DNA of 64,000 nucleotides, from contig NZ_LRPC01000001.1 of NCBI RefSeq assembly GCF_001592965.1, forward strand, positions 1,116,001 to 1,180,000, read 5' to 3'. The stretch comes from Roseivirga spongicola. GTDB taxonomy: Bacteria; Bacteroidota; Bacteroidia; Cytophagales; Cyclobacteriaceae. The translations under genes and the position numbers were made by a program. Below are positions 1 through 11,434 of this stretch, piece after piece. The notes under the pieces were generated by a model. That model was not told where the DNA came from. It was given only the letters and a program-made list of their open reading frames with translations, and did not search any database. Numbering within the stretch: the stretch's first letter is position 1; every line of letters begins with the position of its first letter.

Positions 1-3000
1 GCAGAGCCAGCATTTCTAGAGCTAATCAAAACAGGTGAGTTTAATGCATCTTCATCAGTTCCTTGAGATTGACCTGTTTTAAATACTGAGAAAAGTGTGA
101 AGTTTCCTGTCACCGAATTAGATGTTGTTCTCAAATAAGAGGCGTTAGATGAGTTAGGGTCGGTGAACCTAGCTACTGGGTTAAAGTTGATCTCATTAGT
201 CTGATAAGTAGGTTCAACAGGTAGAGCGCCATCTAGAGTTTCAAGCGAAGCATTAATCTGTGGAGAGCTCTGATCATTCCATTGCAGAATGTTGTCATTG
301 TCATTAGCCAAGGTAAAACCAGCGTCTGAATAAGCCTCTGCATTACCCTTAAGCCACAAAGCAATGTTTGTATTTACACCACCAGGACCACAGGTTTTAT
401 AAGCAGTACCAATAGTAAAGAATTGGCCATCGGCTAAATCTACACCTGAGAAGGATAGAATATTGCCGTTGAGCGTGCCGCCAGTTATTACTGTGGCATC
501 GGCCATTGTAGAGGAGTTGCTTACTAGAAGAGAGAAATCTTCTTCGTTACCGCTGTATCCTAGGCTGGTTAAATCAAACTGCAATTCGGTATTACCTACT
601 TCTCCAGTATCATTAACACGCCACACTCTTGTCATTCTTTCAGCTATGGCATTTGGCACATCAGAAGTTTCTGCACTTGCTTGTGCTGTAGCACCATTAT
701 CATTACCCCACATGAGATAGTCTCCTGAATCGTCAAAGCTATTAGAGTTTTCCGCGTTTGTATTTGCTATCTCTTGTAGGCCTATTGCCAAAATATCATC
801 AGAATTAGCACTAGTAGACTGCTTTTGACTGAAGCAAGCGTTATCGTCTCGTCCAATTCCGGCCACATCGTTATGATAGGTTGCGTAATCTGAGGCATCC
901 CATATAATTGTACCATCAGCTCTTGTGTAGTCACCTGCGGTGCCACCGCCAGTGTTGTTCAATGTCATTCCATATTTAATAGAAAGGTAAGATTGAACCC
1001 TGTTGTGCTCTGCGTCTGTAGGGCGTGTTGAGAATGAAATAACTTCAGCTATTTGGCCATCGTAGTGTCCATTAACATCAAAGGCATTTGTAGCAACAAA
1101 ACTACCAAGCTCGTAGTCTACATCACTCGATGTAAGGAACGTGCCGCTATTAAGATCCGCAAGCTGGCGACCATTCACATGCATTTCTGAGCTTGTTCCT
1201 CCAGCGTTATCTCTCACAGCCATTAAATATGACTCGTTAGCATTAACTGTACCAAAGGTGGTCTGTGTTATTCCTCGTCTCCATCGTGTTCCTGAGCCTC
1301 CAATTGCATGACTAATGACCTCACCTGAAAACGCACTTGTAGCTGAACCCAAGATAAGACCGCCAAAATCGTTAGTTGCCCCTGCAGGTTCATCGAAACC
1401 AATAAGTACTTCATTGGTGCTTGAACTGTTCTGAGTACTATCTGGGTTAACAACCATGTAATAAGCTCTGGTGTGGAAGCCTGCTGCTCCAACCATTTGT
1501 TCGGTATTGGCTTGATCAAAGTTGACTGAAGGGTTAAAGTTTAAAGAGCTTTCTACAAAGTTAGGCTCTGTACCTCCTGAACCTATTGCATCATTAGCTC
1601 CGGCTCTATCACTCCAAGTAGTAATTGATGCACCATCTGTTGTAGTGCTAGTACCCTCATTTGCCTTTAACCACAATGCAAGGTTTGTAGTTACTCCACC
1701 TGGGCCGCAATCTGTTCTTGCTGTTCCAATGGTAAAGAATTGACCGTCAGTAAGGTCTACGTTGGTGAAGGTTAAAACCCCATCTTCTAAAGAGGCTGCA
1801 GGAATAATTGTACCAGAAGCCATGGTAGAAGAATTTGAAACAATTAGGTTGAAATCACTTAAGTTGGTACTATAGCCTAGTCCTGTAATATCGAATTGAA
1901 TGGTGGTAGCTCCTGTGTTACCAGTGTCTTGCACCTTCCAAATTCTCTCCATTCTTTCGGTAACTACTCCCGGAACATCTACGGTGTTAGCATTTGCTTG
2001 GTCGGCAAAGTCTCCATCATTACCCCAAATCAAAAAGTCTCCATCGTCAGCAAAGCTGTTGGTATTGGCATTATTAGAGACTTCAATTCCTCCAAGCCCC
2101 ATGGTGACTATGCTATTAGCATTTTGGCTTCTAGACTGCTTTTGCTCGAGACATGAAAGATCATCTCTTCCAATTCCAGCTATATCATTATCATAGGTAG
2201 CATTGGTAGTAGCATTCCAAGTAGTTGTTCCGTCACCTCTTACGTAATCTCTTCCAGTTGATTGGTCGAGCGTTATACCATATTTGATAGCCAGATAGGA
2301 CTCAATTCTATCGTTCTCCGCATCTGAAGGTCTTGTGGAGTAGGAGATTAACTCTCCAATTTTACCATCATAAAAACCAGTGAAATTGAAGGCGTTAGGA
2401 GTTTCAAACCTACCGAGTGAGTACTCTTCATCGCTAACTGAAAGGTAGCCGCTCCCAGATACGCTGTTGCTTACAACCAAGCCATCTTGTCTAATATCTG
2501 CAGCCGTTGCTCCAGCATTTTCCCTTACCGTAAACACTAATGGTATGCCTGAGCTAATGGTTTTACTATTGTTATTTTCTCTCAACCCATAACCGACAGT
2601 ACCATTACCCACAGTATGAGAGAGTACATCATCAACTCCTCCATATATTCCACCTATAGCAAAACCACCAATGCTGTTAGTTGGAGATGCTGTTCCATCG
2701 TCAAACCCTAAAGGCACTTGATAGGTTGATGCACTAGTGAAATTGTCATCTGGGTTGACTACTAAATAGTATGTAGCGGAGTGAAAACCACTTGTTGAGG
2801 TTAAAACCTCATCTATTCCATCAAACTCAATAGCAGGGTTAAAATTAATATTGTTGGCAGTATAGTTTGGAGAAGTGCCTGCTCCAGTCGCATCATTACC
2901 ATTTTCACTTTGGTCTTCCCAGGAGGTTACTAAGCCTCCTTCGGTGGTAGTATTTGTTCCAGCATCCGCTTTTAGCCATAAGGCCAAGTTAGATTCAACC

Positions 3001-5432
3001 CCTCCAGGTGAACATCTGAAAAACTTAGTTCCCAATGTAAAGTACTCACCATCATCTAAGTTAACCCCAGTAAATGTGATCGTATTTCCATTGAAGGTTC
3101 CGCCTGATAGTACAGTTGCATTGGAGAAGTCTGCATCAGTTGTATTTCCGGCAATAAGGAGTGAGAAGTCCGCTGCATTTGAGCTAAGACCTAAACCAGT
3201 AAGATCAAAAGAAACAGAAGTGGTAAGCACTTCATTTTCCTCAGCAACTCTCCATACCCTTGTTAATCTGTTCTGAATGGTATCTGGCATGGTAAGCACA
3301 CTGCTTTCGGTTAATGCTCCTCCATCATTACCCCAAATTAGCCAAGTGTCATCAGTACTTATGGTTGCTCCTCTGTCTATGGTTACAACGCTACCAGTAT
3401 TTTCACTTCTAGAAGCGGGTTGATCCAGCTCAGAAGCATCGTCTCTACCTATTCCAGCAATGTCATTATTGTATTCAAGGAATCCCCCTAAACTAGCATT
3501 TTGAGTAGTGTTGAAAATTATTGCTCCATCAGAATTGAAGTAATTAATTGGAGTGCTCTGATTCAGTGTAATGCCGTACTTAATAGCTAAGTAACTTTCA
3601 ATACGGTTTCTTTGAGAAGCTAATATTTGACCAGGCTCGTTACAATAAATCAACTCTGAGATTTCTCCTCTGAATGAATTGCTATTAGTGTCTGTTCCGT
3701 TTGCAAACCTATTGTTGCCTCCAGATCTACCAAGGGTTATGTCTCCAGTATGAGCATAAAGTTGTCCAACATTAGAAATTGAGCCAAAGCTTTGACCGTT
3801 TAAGTAGGCGGTGAAAGTACCAGTTTTACTTGAGTTACCGTTAAGTTCAAAAGTTAGAATGTATTCTGTATTAGCAGATATTGATGTGCTAATAGTTTGG
3901 TCTGTATCGTTCCACGGTGAGTCAGAACCATCTGATGCCTGTCGGTTCCAAGCATGTATATGCAGAACACCAGACTCTATGTAGAAGTTAAGACCTCTAG
4001 TGGCTCCTCCTTGCTCATAAATTACTTGCCTAGTGCTAACATCTGTGGTGTTAGTTCTTAGGGCAAAATTGATAGACTTTTTCTCATAGACATCTGTGTT
4101 GAAGTCTGAGTTGTTTCCTGTTGTAAGACCTCTATCGGTGGTAGTAAAGTCTACGGTAGGGTTAAAGTTTATAGATGATGTGCTACTGCGATAAATTGGT
4201 GCGGTACCATCGGTTGTAAAGTCATGATTTCCTAGCCAATGATCTTGCCAGTCGGTAACGTTGCTACCTTCTGTAGAGGTAGTAACATCGTCACTTTCAT
4301 TGGCTTTAAGCCATGTTGCTAGGGCAGCTTTATAGCCGCCTGGTCCCTTAGTCTCAACTAGGTTATCATCGCTTGCAACTGCAGCCGAAACACCAGCAAC
4401 TAGGTCGAGCCCAGAGTCGTCAGATTTAGTATCACTTGGGAAGGTAGAGATATCAGTTAGGTCAATGCCTGATTTTACGGTCTGTGAACCTGTTGATAAT
4501 ATATCATTAGTATCCGTAACAAAGCCATTACATACATCTGCAGAGAACAAAGAATAGCCATAGATGCTTTGATTTGCCGAAACTCCTAATTCAGTAAATG
4601 ATACCGCCACTCCTTGAACAGTCTGTGCAGACTGGCCTACTAATGTTCCAATATTAAGTAAGGGAATAGGTTCAACGCCTGCAGTTTCTCTCCTTAAAAT
4701 CAAATAGTTGTTGAAGCTTTGCCCCGTTCCGGGCCAAAAGTTCTCTGGAATACCAACTAAATTTCCATAAGAAGCAGGAGTACCATCAGCATTTAGACTA
4801 GTAATAGCGGCAATAGCAATATTGTCATTTCCGCCCCTCTCAATTACTGGAAAAACAGCGTTATTTGGTGTTGACGTCTGTATTCCTTGATACCATATCA
4901 CATCAACTCTCTCAGTTTCAACTTGAATGCTACCACCGGCTAAGTCATCATCGTTCACTAGAATGTTGTCGTACCCAGCATTCAGTGTTCCGGTTTGATA
5001 AATAGCATCAGCATCTTCTGTGGGAGTTGGATTGATTAATAGTTGGTCTGGGTCTGTCGCTGTATTTATGGAATTAAGCGTATACCAAATATTCACTAGT
5101 CGATCACTAGCAAGCCTTCTGTTGAGAACAAGCGTGTCTGGACGAAGAAACCGGTCAAAAGTCGTTGAAGAGACAGTGTATGAGGCAACAGCTATGTCAT
5201 TTCCTTGGCCATACAGAATATCGTATGGGCTTGAAGGTGTTATGGAATTACTCGCATCTGATGGTGCAGTAACATTCACTGTAGACGATGTAGCTGCAGA
5301 GCTGCTAACGGTAATATTGCTTATTACAGTTTGAGCTTCAGAACAAATTGGAAATAGAATGACTGCGATGAAAAAAGCGAGTCTTCTTCGGTAGTTAGTG
5401 CCAGTACTTAGGTGAGCACATGAATGTGCCAT
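1..5432 (-). CDS. Giant secreted modular repeat protein, paralog 1 (3' end beyond window)
   Basis: An open frame runs from an ATG at 5432 leftwards off the window edge, giving more than 1800 residues; the C-terminus is not seen. A signal peptide ends in SEA before Gln34. Residues about 35-350 form an N-terminal domain shared with the two genes to the right (motifs APSDA, NAGYDNILVND, ERGGND, YGYSIF). Module A begins near residue 363 (GPGGYKAALATWLKAN), B near 808, C near 1241 and D near 1681, where it is cut. Each module has a LamG-like half (LWLKAD..W.DQ..NG.DA) and a second half with SYLAIKYGIT, GIGRDD, LIWGND, RVWRV and FTLGT. The second half resembles the segment databases call DUF8202 (from memory). 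A T9SS tail is expected by analogy. Ligand and function are unknown; adhesion or polysaccharide binding is inference. Confidence 0.85.
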   Translation of the reverse strand, partial: MAHSCAHLSTGTNYRRRLAFFIAVILFPICSEAQTVISNITVSSSAATSSTVNVTAPSDASNSITPSSPYDILYGQGNDIAVASYTVSSTTFDRFLRPDTLVLNRRLASDRLVNIWYTLNSINTATDPDQLLINPTPTEDADAIYQTGTLNAGYDNILVNDDDLAGGSIQVETERVDVIWYQGIQTSTPNNAVFPVIERGGNDNIAIAAITSLNADGTPASYGNLVGIPENFWPGTGQSFNNYLILRRETAGVEPIPLLNIGTLVGQSAQTVQGVAVSFTELGVSANQSIYGYSLFSADVCNGFVTDTNDILSTGSQTVKSGIDLTDISTFPSDTKSDDSGLDLVAGVSAAVASDDNLVETKGPGGYKAALATWLKANESDDVTTSTEGSNVTDWQDHWLGNHDFTTDGTAPIYRSSTSSINFNPTVDFTTTDRGLTTGNNSDFNTDVYEKKSINFALRTNTTDVSTRQVIYEQGGATRGLNFYIESGVLHIHAWNRQASDGSDSPWNDTDQTISTSISANTEYILTFELNGNSSKTGTFTAYLNGQSFGSISNVGQLYAHTGDITLGRSGGNNRFANGTDTNSNSFRGEISELIYCNEPGQILASQRNRIESYLAIKYGITLNQSTPINYFNSDGAIIFNTTQNASLGGFLEYNNDIAGIGRDDASELDQPASRSENTGSVVTIDRGATISTDDTWLIWGNDGGALTESSVLTMPDTIQNRLTRVWRVAEENEVLTTSVSFDLTGLGLSSNAADFSLLIAGNTTDADFSNATVLSGGTFNGNTITFTGVNLDDGEYFTLGTKFFRCSPGGVESNLALWLKADAGTNTTTEGGLVTSWEDQSENGNDATGAGTSPNYTANNINFNPAIEFDGIDEVLTSTSGFHSATYYLVVNPDDNFTSASTYQVPLGFDDGTASPTNSIGGFAIGGIYGGVDDVLSHTVGNGTVGYGLRENNNSKTISSGIPLVFTVRENAGATAADIRQDGLVVSNSVSGSGYLSVSDEEYSLGRFETPNAFNFTGFYDGKIGELISYSTRPSDAENDRIESYLAIKYGITLDQSTGRDYVRGDGTTTWNATTNATYDNDIAGIGRDDLSCLEQKQSRSQNANSIVTMGLGGIEVSNNANTNSFADDGDFLIWGNDGDFADQANANTVDVPGVVTERMERIWKVQDTGNTGATTIQFDITGLGYSTNLSDFNLIVSNSSTMASGTIIPAASLEDGVLTFTNVDLTDGQFFTIGTARTDCGPGGVTTNLALWLKANEGTSTTTDGASITTWSDRAGANDAIGSGGTEPNFVESSLNFNPSVNFDQANTEQMVGAAGFHTRAYYMVVNPDSTQNSSSTNEVLIGFDEPAGATNDFGGLILGSATSAFSGEVISHAIGGSGTRWRRGITQTTFGTVNANESYLMAVRDNAGGTSSEMHVNGRQLADLNSGTFLTSSDVDYELGSFVATNAFDVNGHYDGQIAEVISFSTRPTDAEHNRVQSYLSIKYGMTLNNTGGGTAGDYTRADGTIIWDASDYATYHNDVAGIGRDDNACFSQKQSTSANSDDILAIGLQEIANTNAENSNSFDDSGDYLMWGNDNGATAQASAETSDVPNAIAERMTRVWRVNDTGEVGNTELQFDLTSLGYSGNEEDFSLLVSNSSTMADATVITGGTLNGNILSFSGVDLADGQFFTIGTAYKTCGPGGVNTNIALWLKGNAEAYSDAGFTLANDNDNILQWNDQSSPQINASLETLDGALPVEPTYQTNEINFNPVARFTDPNSSNASYLRTTSNSVTGNFTLFSVFKTGQSQGTDEDALNSPVLISSRNAGS

Positions 5433-5665
5433 ATAGTTGCCCTCAATTAGCCCCTTAAAGGGAGTCTACTTAATTATTAATCTGGTTAAGCAGTTGCATG
5501 GCTGAACTGCGGTGGTGTTATATGCAATTCCATGCCAAATCGATAGGTTGTGGTCGTAGGCACAAAATTGCAGGATTTATGGCAAAAAACTATATGTCAA
5601 CAGGAAAATATTTTCCCTATATGGGAAAGGGTATTCATATTCGGGAAAAGTAGACTTCTTTAGAA

Positions 5666-8600
5666 TTATTGATTTATCACGAGGCGCTTAGTGAGCTTTG
5701 TTCCGTTTGCAGATTCAATTACTACCAAGTAGATACCTTCAGAGAATTCATTCAAGGTTGTTGTAAAGACTGATTTATTACTGTTAATCGTTTCCTTTAG
5801 CATTATTCTTCCTTTCAAATCATAGATGATTAGAGCTCCAGACCCCACTTCAGCCGGAATCAAATAATCTATACTCAAGGTTCCATTCTTGGAAACAGGG
5901 TTAGGTCGTAAGCTCAAGCGGTGTTCAAATTGGGACTTGATTAACACTCCTTCTATAGGCGAATAGGTGTGGTTTCCATTATAGTCCACTTGCTTTAGAC
6001 GGTAGTAGCTTCTTCCTGTAAAAGGCTGCCTATCTATGAATCTATATTTTAGAATTGAAGAGCTATTTCCTGCGCCATCAAGGTCTCCAATAGTTTCGAA
6101 AGACTCTCCATTGGAGCTTCTCTCAATATAGAAATAAGCATTATTATCTTCCGAAGCAGTTGTCCAGCTCAAATGCACTTGGCTTTGAAGTGGTGTTGCT
6201 GAGAAGGCTAGAAGCTCTATAGGCAGGGCACCTTCTTCTTTAGACCCAAGGGTAAAGAACTGACCATCAGTAAAGTTTCTACTAAAAGTCACTTTTTTAT
6301 TGACGGCATCTATAGATAGTGGTTCAACTAGAGTTACACTGCTAGTAAAGTCTCCATCGGCATCTACCATTAAAACTACCTGATTTAAATTGTTGGTACC
6401 AATACCAGATGGCCCCGTTATGTTTGCCAGATCAAAAGTAATTGTAGCTGAGGAAACGGTACCTGTTTCTTGAATTCTCCACTCTCTGTTTAACCTACTT
6501 TTTACCTGAGCCTTATTGTACTCTCTATTACTGGCATCTTCCATGGCAGCATTGTCATTTGCCCACATCATGAATGATTTATCCGAATTAAAAGAGTTGA
6601 CAGACATGGTGACAATTGCATCGTTATTTTCGCTCTTAGATTTTGTCTGAGTTAAACAGCTTCCATCATCTCTACCCACACCAGCAATATCGTTTCTATA
6701 GGTTGTGTTTTCATCCCAGTCGAAGAAAGGGGTTGTACCATCTGAGGCTAAGTAATCTTGTTCAGAAGCACTTAAGCCTGAAACAGTTCTGGTTATTCCA
6801 TATTTAATAGCTAGGTAAGATTCTACTTGCTGCTTTTGCGTACTGGTGAGCTCACCGCTAAATACTATAACTTCACCTATTCTGGCACTAAGCTGGGCAG
6901 TAACTTGTGTTGCGCCATTTGCACCAGAGTGATTACCTAGCCCCCATGTTGATGCTGCATTTAGGCTTGTGTTTGAAGATGTGCCGCTTCCCACACTTGC
7001 AGAATTAGCATATAGCTCAATGGCTCCTGAGGCAGCTTGCTCTCTGGTGAAAGTGGCTATAATCGGTTCTAAAGTATTGTATAATGGAGAGGTGCCAGAT
7101 TGGGCATTAAAGCTATTGTTGTTGTCGGCATTAACGTGCAATCTACCATTGTACATGCCGAGACCATAGTCAGTATTTACAGAATTGGACCCTGTACTAA
7201 TAAACACCGGTGAGTTGTAAAAGTCATTGCTGCTTCCTTGAAACTGACCCGACTTGTATACCACTACCACAGACATATCTCCAGTTACACTATGAGATCC
7301 TGAGGTTTCCATGAATACTGCATTGGTGGAGTTAGGATCGTAGAATCTGATAGCAGGATTAAAATTCATTTCGTCTATTTCATAACTAGGGTAAACCAAA
7401 TTGGCTCCTCCTAAACCTGTTGCACTCGCATTGAATCCATTGCCACTTTGATCTAACCAACTGGAAACAGTGTCTCCATCTACCGTTTCACTAGTCCCTT
7501 CATCTCCTCTAAGCCAAAGCTCAAGGTTTGCACTGACACCACCCGGGGAGCAAGAACTTCTGGCTGTGCCTAAGGTGAAATAATCTCCATCTGAAAAATC
7601 TACATTGCTGAACGTAAGTACATCACCATTGAAAGTTCCCCCTGAATAGGTAGATGCCGCAGATAGGTCTGGCATGGTTTCTCCAGAAGAAGCTATGATT
7701 AGCTGAAAATCTGAAGCAACTCGGCTTGAATAGTTAGTCAAACCAGATAAGTCGAATGAGACAGCCACATCTTCTACGGTTCCTGTTTCTTGTACTCTCC
7801 AAATAGGATCCATACGTTCGGTAACTGTTCCTGGAAGTTGGGTAGTAATTGCGGCACTATTTGGGTCTGATCCATCTGAACCCCAAATGAGGAATGAATC
7901 ATCGGCACTAAAGCTATTGGTATTGGTGGCATTACTGGTAGCAATCGCTCCTATACCCATTGTAATGATACTGCTCGAGTTGACGCTTTTAGATTGCTTT
8001 TGTTCAAAACATGAATCGTCATCTCTTCCTATACCCGCTACATTATTGTGATAGTCAGAATTGGTAGAATAAGTCCAGATTATACCATCGTCTGATGCCA
8101 CCAAGTCTCCTTCCGAAATACTTCCACTTACTGTTTCTCCAGAAGTAGCGTCTCCATCTCTGTTTGTGCTTATTGTTATTCCATACTTAATGGATAAGTA
8201 ACTTTGAACTTTAACCTCTTCTAACGGAGTCAGAACATCAGAGAAACTAATAATCTCGGCTATTTTTCCATAAAGGCCCTGGTTTAGATCTTGATTTGCT
8301 CCTAGTGCATACCCCTCTGCTGTAGGTGTTGGATCTAAATATGAGTTTTGGTATCTGGAGGTGTTTAGAATTTCACCATTAAGCAAAATGTCTATTGTGT
8401 TAGCATCTCCATCACTTGCCACGCCCATTATATAAGTACTGTCAGCCTTCAATACTTTTGAATCATCTACGTATTGCTGATATGTAAAACCTCCACCGAA
8501 TATGTAGTGAGATATTAGGTTGCCTTGGTCTGCTGATTGCCCTAATGCAGTTAAGCCATCACCAAGATAAAATGCTCCTCCTCTGTTGTTTAAGCCGTAA

Positions 8601-11344
8601 CCAATAGGGGATTGAGGGTCTGTTTCATCCTCAATATCGAATTCAGGCGTTACTACAAGGTAGTAGCCTTGTGTGAAGAATCCCGAATTGCCAATCATGG
8701 TTTTATTTCCTTCATCAAATTCTATTGTAGGATTGAAGTTGATATAGTTAGATCTAAATTTGGGTTGAAAAGTAGAGTTGCTTTGTGATGCATCGTTTCC
8801 AGTGCCTGCAAGATTAACCCAAGAAGAGATTTTAGTATTGTCAGTATTTCCACTTGGTCCTAGATCAGCTTTTAGCCATAAGCTCAAACCTCCTATACTT
8901 GTTATACCCCCAGGGCCGCAGTTTGTATTAAATGTAGTTCCAAGGCTAAAAAATTGGCCATTACTAAAGTCTACATCGCTGAAGGTTAAGGTATTTCCAC
9001 TTACTACTCCACCAGTTATAATCTGTGCTCCTGAGAAGTTGCCAGCTGAAGAATTTCCGGCAATAAGTAGGCTATAGTTACTTCCCGTAAATGTAGTGCC
9101 AGTTAGATCGAAGCTCACATCTACTAGGCCTGCACTACCAGTTTCAGCTACTCGCCATACACGATCTACTCTTCTGCCAATATTAGTAGGCAGATTACTT
9201 GTTGTGTTGTCTTCAAAATTGGCGGCATCATTTCCCCAAATTAAAAATGTATTGTCCTGAGGGAAATCAGTATCTCTTTCCATAGTAACAATGGTGCCAT
9301 TATTCTCACTTTTAGACTTGAGTTGAGAAAGTTCTGAGGCATCATCTCTGCCAATTCCGGCAATATCATTATTGTAAGTTAAGTACCCGCCAGCAGCAGT
9401 GTTCAGAGTGGTATTGAAAATAACTGCTCCGTCAGAATTTAGGTAGTTGATAGGGGATGGGCTTTGGTCTAAAGTAATGCCGTACTTTATTGCCAAGTAG
9501 CTTTCTATTCTTCGTCTTTGGGTCAAAGGAAATGACCCTGGTTCATTGCAGTAGATAAACTCTGGAATTTCACCCTCAAATGAGAAGGCACTACCAGAAC
9601 TTTCTCCATCATTGTATTCAAGGCTTTCCGTAGCATCTGATGACCCAAGGGTAACATCTCCTCCTGAGTGATCGTAAAGTAGGCCAACATTAGAAAGTGT
9701 ACCGAATTGTTCACCATTCAAATAGGCCCTAGCAGTACCGGTGGTTGTACTGTTTCCATCTAGTTCGAATGAAATGATATACTCTGTTTCCGTAGCTAGA
9801 CCAGATACAGAAATAGTATTAACTGGTGCACCTGTGTTCCAAGGTGAGCCAACACCGCCTCCATCAGAAGCTTGGTTCCATGCTGTTACATGGAGAGTAG
9901 AGCCATTAGTATGTATGTTTATTCCTCTAGTCCCATCTCCTTGTTCAAAAATGACCTGCTTTCCGCTTAGTGTTGCAGGTGTTCTGATTAGTACATTGAT
10001 TCCTTTTTTGGTGTAGAATGATGCATCATTAAAGTCTTCATCGGGATCTGATGTCATAGCTAATGAAGCACTTGCAAATTCTACCGAAGGGTTAAAGTTT
10101 ACTAAAGATGAAGTGAGGTTGTAAGTGGGTGTACCTTGGTCGGTACTAAAGTCATTGTTGCCAACCCAGTGGTCTTGCCAGTCTGTAACACTGGCACCTT
10201 GAGAGGCAGAAGAAGTAACCTCATTGGTACCATTACGATCTACCCCATTGGCCTTTAGCCAAGTGGCCAAGGCAGATTTATAACCTCCAGGGCCCACGGC
10301 AGGAGTTAGGCAATCATCTGAAGACACTGCAGCTGTGATTCCAGCAACTAAGTCTAAGCCACTGTTGCTTGCTAAAGTGGTATTGGGAAATGTAGTGATA
10401 TCAGTAAGGTCGTGAAGAGATGCGTCTACATCTGAGGCAAATATTGAGTAGCCATAAACCACCTCATTGGAGGCAATGCCTAGGTCATCGAATGAAACTG
10501 AGACTCCTTGAACTGTTTGTGCACCCTGACCAGGAACATAAGTTCCTATATTGGCTATGGGTAGTGGATCTTCACCTACAACCTGCCGTCTTAGAATAAG
10601 GAAGTTATCGAAAGATTGACCTGTTCCAGGCCAATCACTATCTTGAATCAGCACTAGGTCTGAAAAGGCATCTGGTTCACCATCGGCATTTAGTGAAGTA
10701 ATGGCGGCAACTTTTACCTCATCGTTTCCTCCTCTGTCAATAACTGGAAAAATGGCATTCTCTGGTGCGCAAGTTACAATTCCTGTTTTCCAAATAATGT
10801 CCACACGTTCAGTTTGAGCTTGAATTGCCCCTAATCCTTCATCATCAGAATTTACAAGAATGTTATCGTAACCGGCATTTAAGTTTCTGGTAAGATAAAC
10901 GGCATCAGCATCGCTTACTGCATCTGGCCCTAAGTTCAAGCTTCCACTTGTTACTAGCGGATCATCGATTAGTTCATACCAAATATTTATAAAACGGCTT
11001 CCATCAGTACGCCTAATTGCCACAGTATCTGGGGTTAAGAAATTATCGAACGTTACACCAGATACAATGAAATTATCAACGGTAATATTCCTATTGGTTC
11101 CCTGACCATTGTTTACATTGTATGCTGCTCCGGGGGTCAGGTCGTTGATAGCATCACTTGGAGCTGTTGTGATGTAAGTTGTTGAAGTGCCTGCTGCCCC
11201 AGTAACATTAATGGTACTTATTGGGGTTTGCGCTAAGAGCCCATTAGATGCAATTAGTATTACCACCAGAACAGCAGTAAATTCTCTTTTTACCACTTGC
11301 GAAAGTATATATGTTAATAGCTTGGAAGCCATTTTTTTGTTCAC
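5666..11344 (-). CDS. Giant secreted modular repeat protein with T9SS sorting domain, paralog 2
   Basis: Complete 1892-residue paralog. The signal peptide is unusually long (Gln39 follows LLA). The N-terminal shared domain spans about 40-345. Module A starts near residue 350 (GPGGYKSALATWLKAN), B near 807 (CGPGG) and C near 1263 (CSPGG). From about 1705 there is a fibronectin-like segment (ALPIELLAF, WTTASE, IERS) seen before many T9SS tails, and the last 80 residues are a type A sorting domain (RPNP, IYDLKGR, GIYLVVI, KRLVINQ). Cell-surface or secreted location follows from the tail. It lies 233 bp upstream of paralog 1 and 227 bp downstream of paralog 3, all in one orientation, so the cluster arose by gene duplication. 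Its exact function is not recognised; concanavalin-like modules suggest glycan binding. Confidence 0.9.
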   Translation of the reverse strand: MNKKMASKLLTYILSQVVKREFTAVLVVILIASNGLLAQTPISTINVTGAAGTSTTYITTAPSDAINDLTPGAAYNVNNGQGTNRNITVDNFIVSGVTFDNFLTPDTVAIRRTDGSRFINIWYELIDDPLVTSGSLNLGPDAVSDADAVYLTRNLNAGYDNILVNSDDEGLGAIQAQTERVDIIWKTGIVTCAPENAIFPVIDRGGNDEVKVAAITSLNADGEPDAFSDLVLIQDSDWPGTGQSFDNFLILRRQVVGEDPLPIANIGTYVPGQGAQTVQGVSVSFDDLGIASNEVVYGYSIFASDVDASLHDLTDITTFPNTTLASNSGLDLVAGITAAVSSDDCLTPAVGPGGYKSALATWLKANGVDRNGTNEVTSSASQGASVTDWQDHWVGNNDFSTDQGTPTYNLTSSLVNFNPSVEFASASLAMTSDPDEDFNDASFYTKKGINVLIRTPATLSGKQVIFEQGDGTRGINIHTNGSTLHVTAWNQASDGGGVGSPWNTGAPVNTISVSGLATETEYIISFELDGNSTTTGTARAYLNGEQFGTLSNVGLLYDHSGGDVTLGSSDATESLEYNDGESSGSAFSFEGEIPEFIYCNEPGSFPLTQRRRIESYLAIKYGITLDQSPSPINYLNSDGAVIFNTTLNTAAGGYLTYNNDIAGIGRDDASELSQLKSKSENNGTIVTMERDTDFPQDNTFLIWGNDAANFEDNTTSNLPTNIGRRVDRVWRVAETGSAGLVDVSFDLTGTTFTGSNYSLLIAGNSSAGNFSGAQIITGGVVSGNTLTFSDVDFSNGQFFSLGTTFNTNCGPGGITSIGGLSLWLKADLGPSGNTDNTKISSWVNLAGTGNDASQSNSTFQPKFRSNYINFNPTIEFDEGNKTMIGNSGFFTQGYYLVVTPEFDIEDETDPQSPIGYGLNNRGGAFYLGDGLTALGQSADQGNLISHYIFGGGFTYQQYVDDSKVLKADSTYIMGVASDGDANTIDILLNGEILNTSRYQNSYLDPTPTAEGYALGANQDLNQGLYGKIAEIISFSDVLTPLEEVKVQSYLSIKYGITISTNRDGDATSGETVSGSISEGDLVASDDGIIWTYSTNSDYHNNVAGIGRDDDSCFEQKQSKSVNSSSIITMGIGAIATSNATNTNSFSADDSFLIWGSDGSDPNSAAITTQLPGTVTERMDPIWRVQETGTVEDVAVSFDLSGLTNYSSRVASDFQLIIASSGETMPDLSAASTYSGGTFNGDVLTFSNVDFSDGDYFTLGTARSSCSPGGVSANLELWLRGDEGTSETVDGDTVSSWLDQSGNGFNASATGLGGANLVYPSYEIDEMNFNPAIRFYDPNSTNAVFMETSGSHSVTGDMSVVVVYKSGQFQGSSNDFYNSPVFISTGSNSVNTDYGLGMYNGRLHVNADNNNSFNAQSGTSPLYNTLEPIIATFTREQAASGAIELYANSASVGSGTSSNTSLNAASTWGLGNHSGANGATQVTAQLSARIGEVIVFSGELTSTQKQQVESYLAIKYGITRTVSGLSASEQDYLASDGTTPFFDWDENTTYRNDIAGVGRDDGSCLTQTKSKSENNDAIVTMSVNSFNSDKSFMMWANDNAAMEDASNREYNKAQVKSRLNREWRIQETGTVSSATITFDLANITGPSGIGTNNLNQVVLMVDADGDFTSSVTLVEPLSIDAVNKKVTFSRNFTDGQFFTLGSKEEGALPIELLAFSATPLQSQVHLSWTTASEDNNAYFYIERSSNGESFETIGDLDGAGNSSSILKYRFIDRQPFTGRSYYRLKQVDYNGNHTYSPIEGVLIKSQFEHRLSLRPNPVSKNGTLSIDYLIPAEVGSGALIIYDLKGRIMLKETINSNKSVFTTTLNEFSEGIYLVVIESANGTKLTKRLVINQ

Positions 11345-11434
11345 GTTAAACCATAGGTTTATAGGCAGTTAGCCGCTATGGTTACTAACCAGTTTTTAAA
11401 ATTTCAATAAAAAGACTGAATTCTTAGATTGATA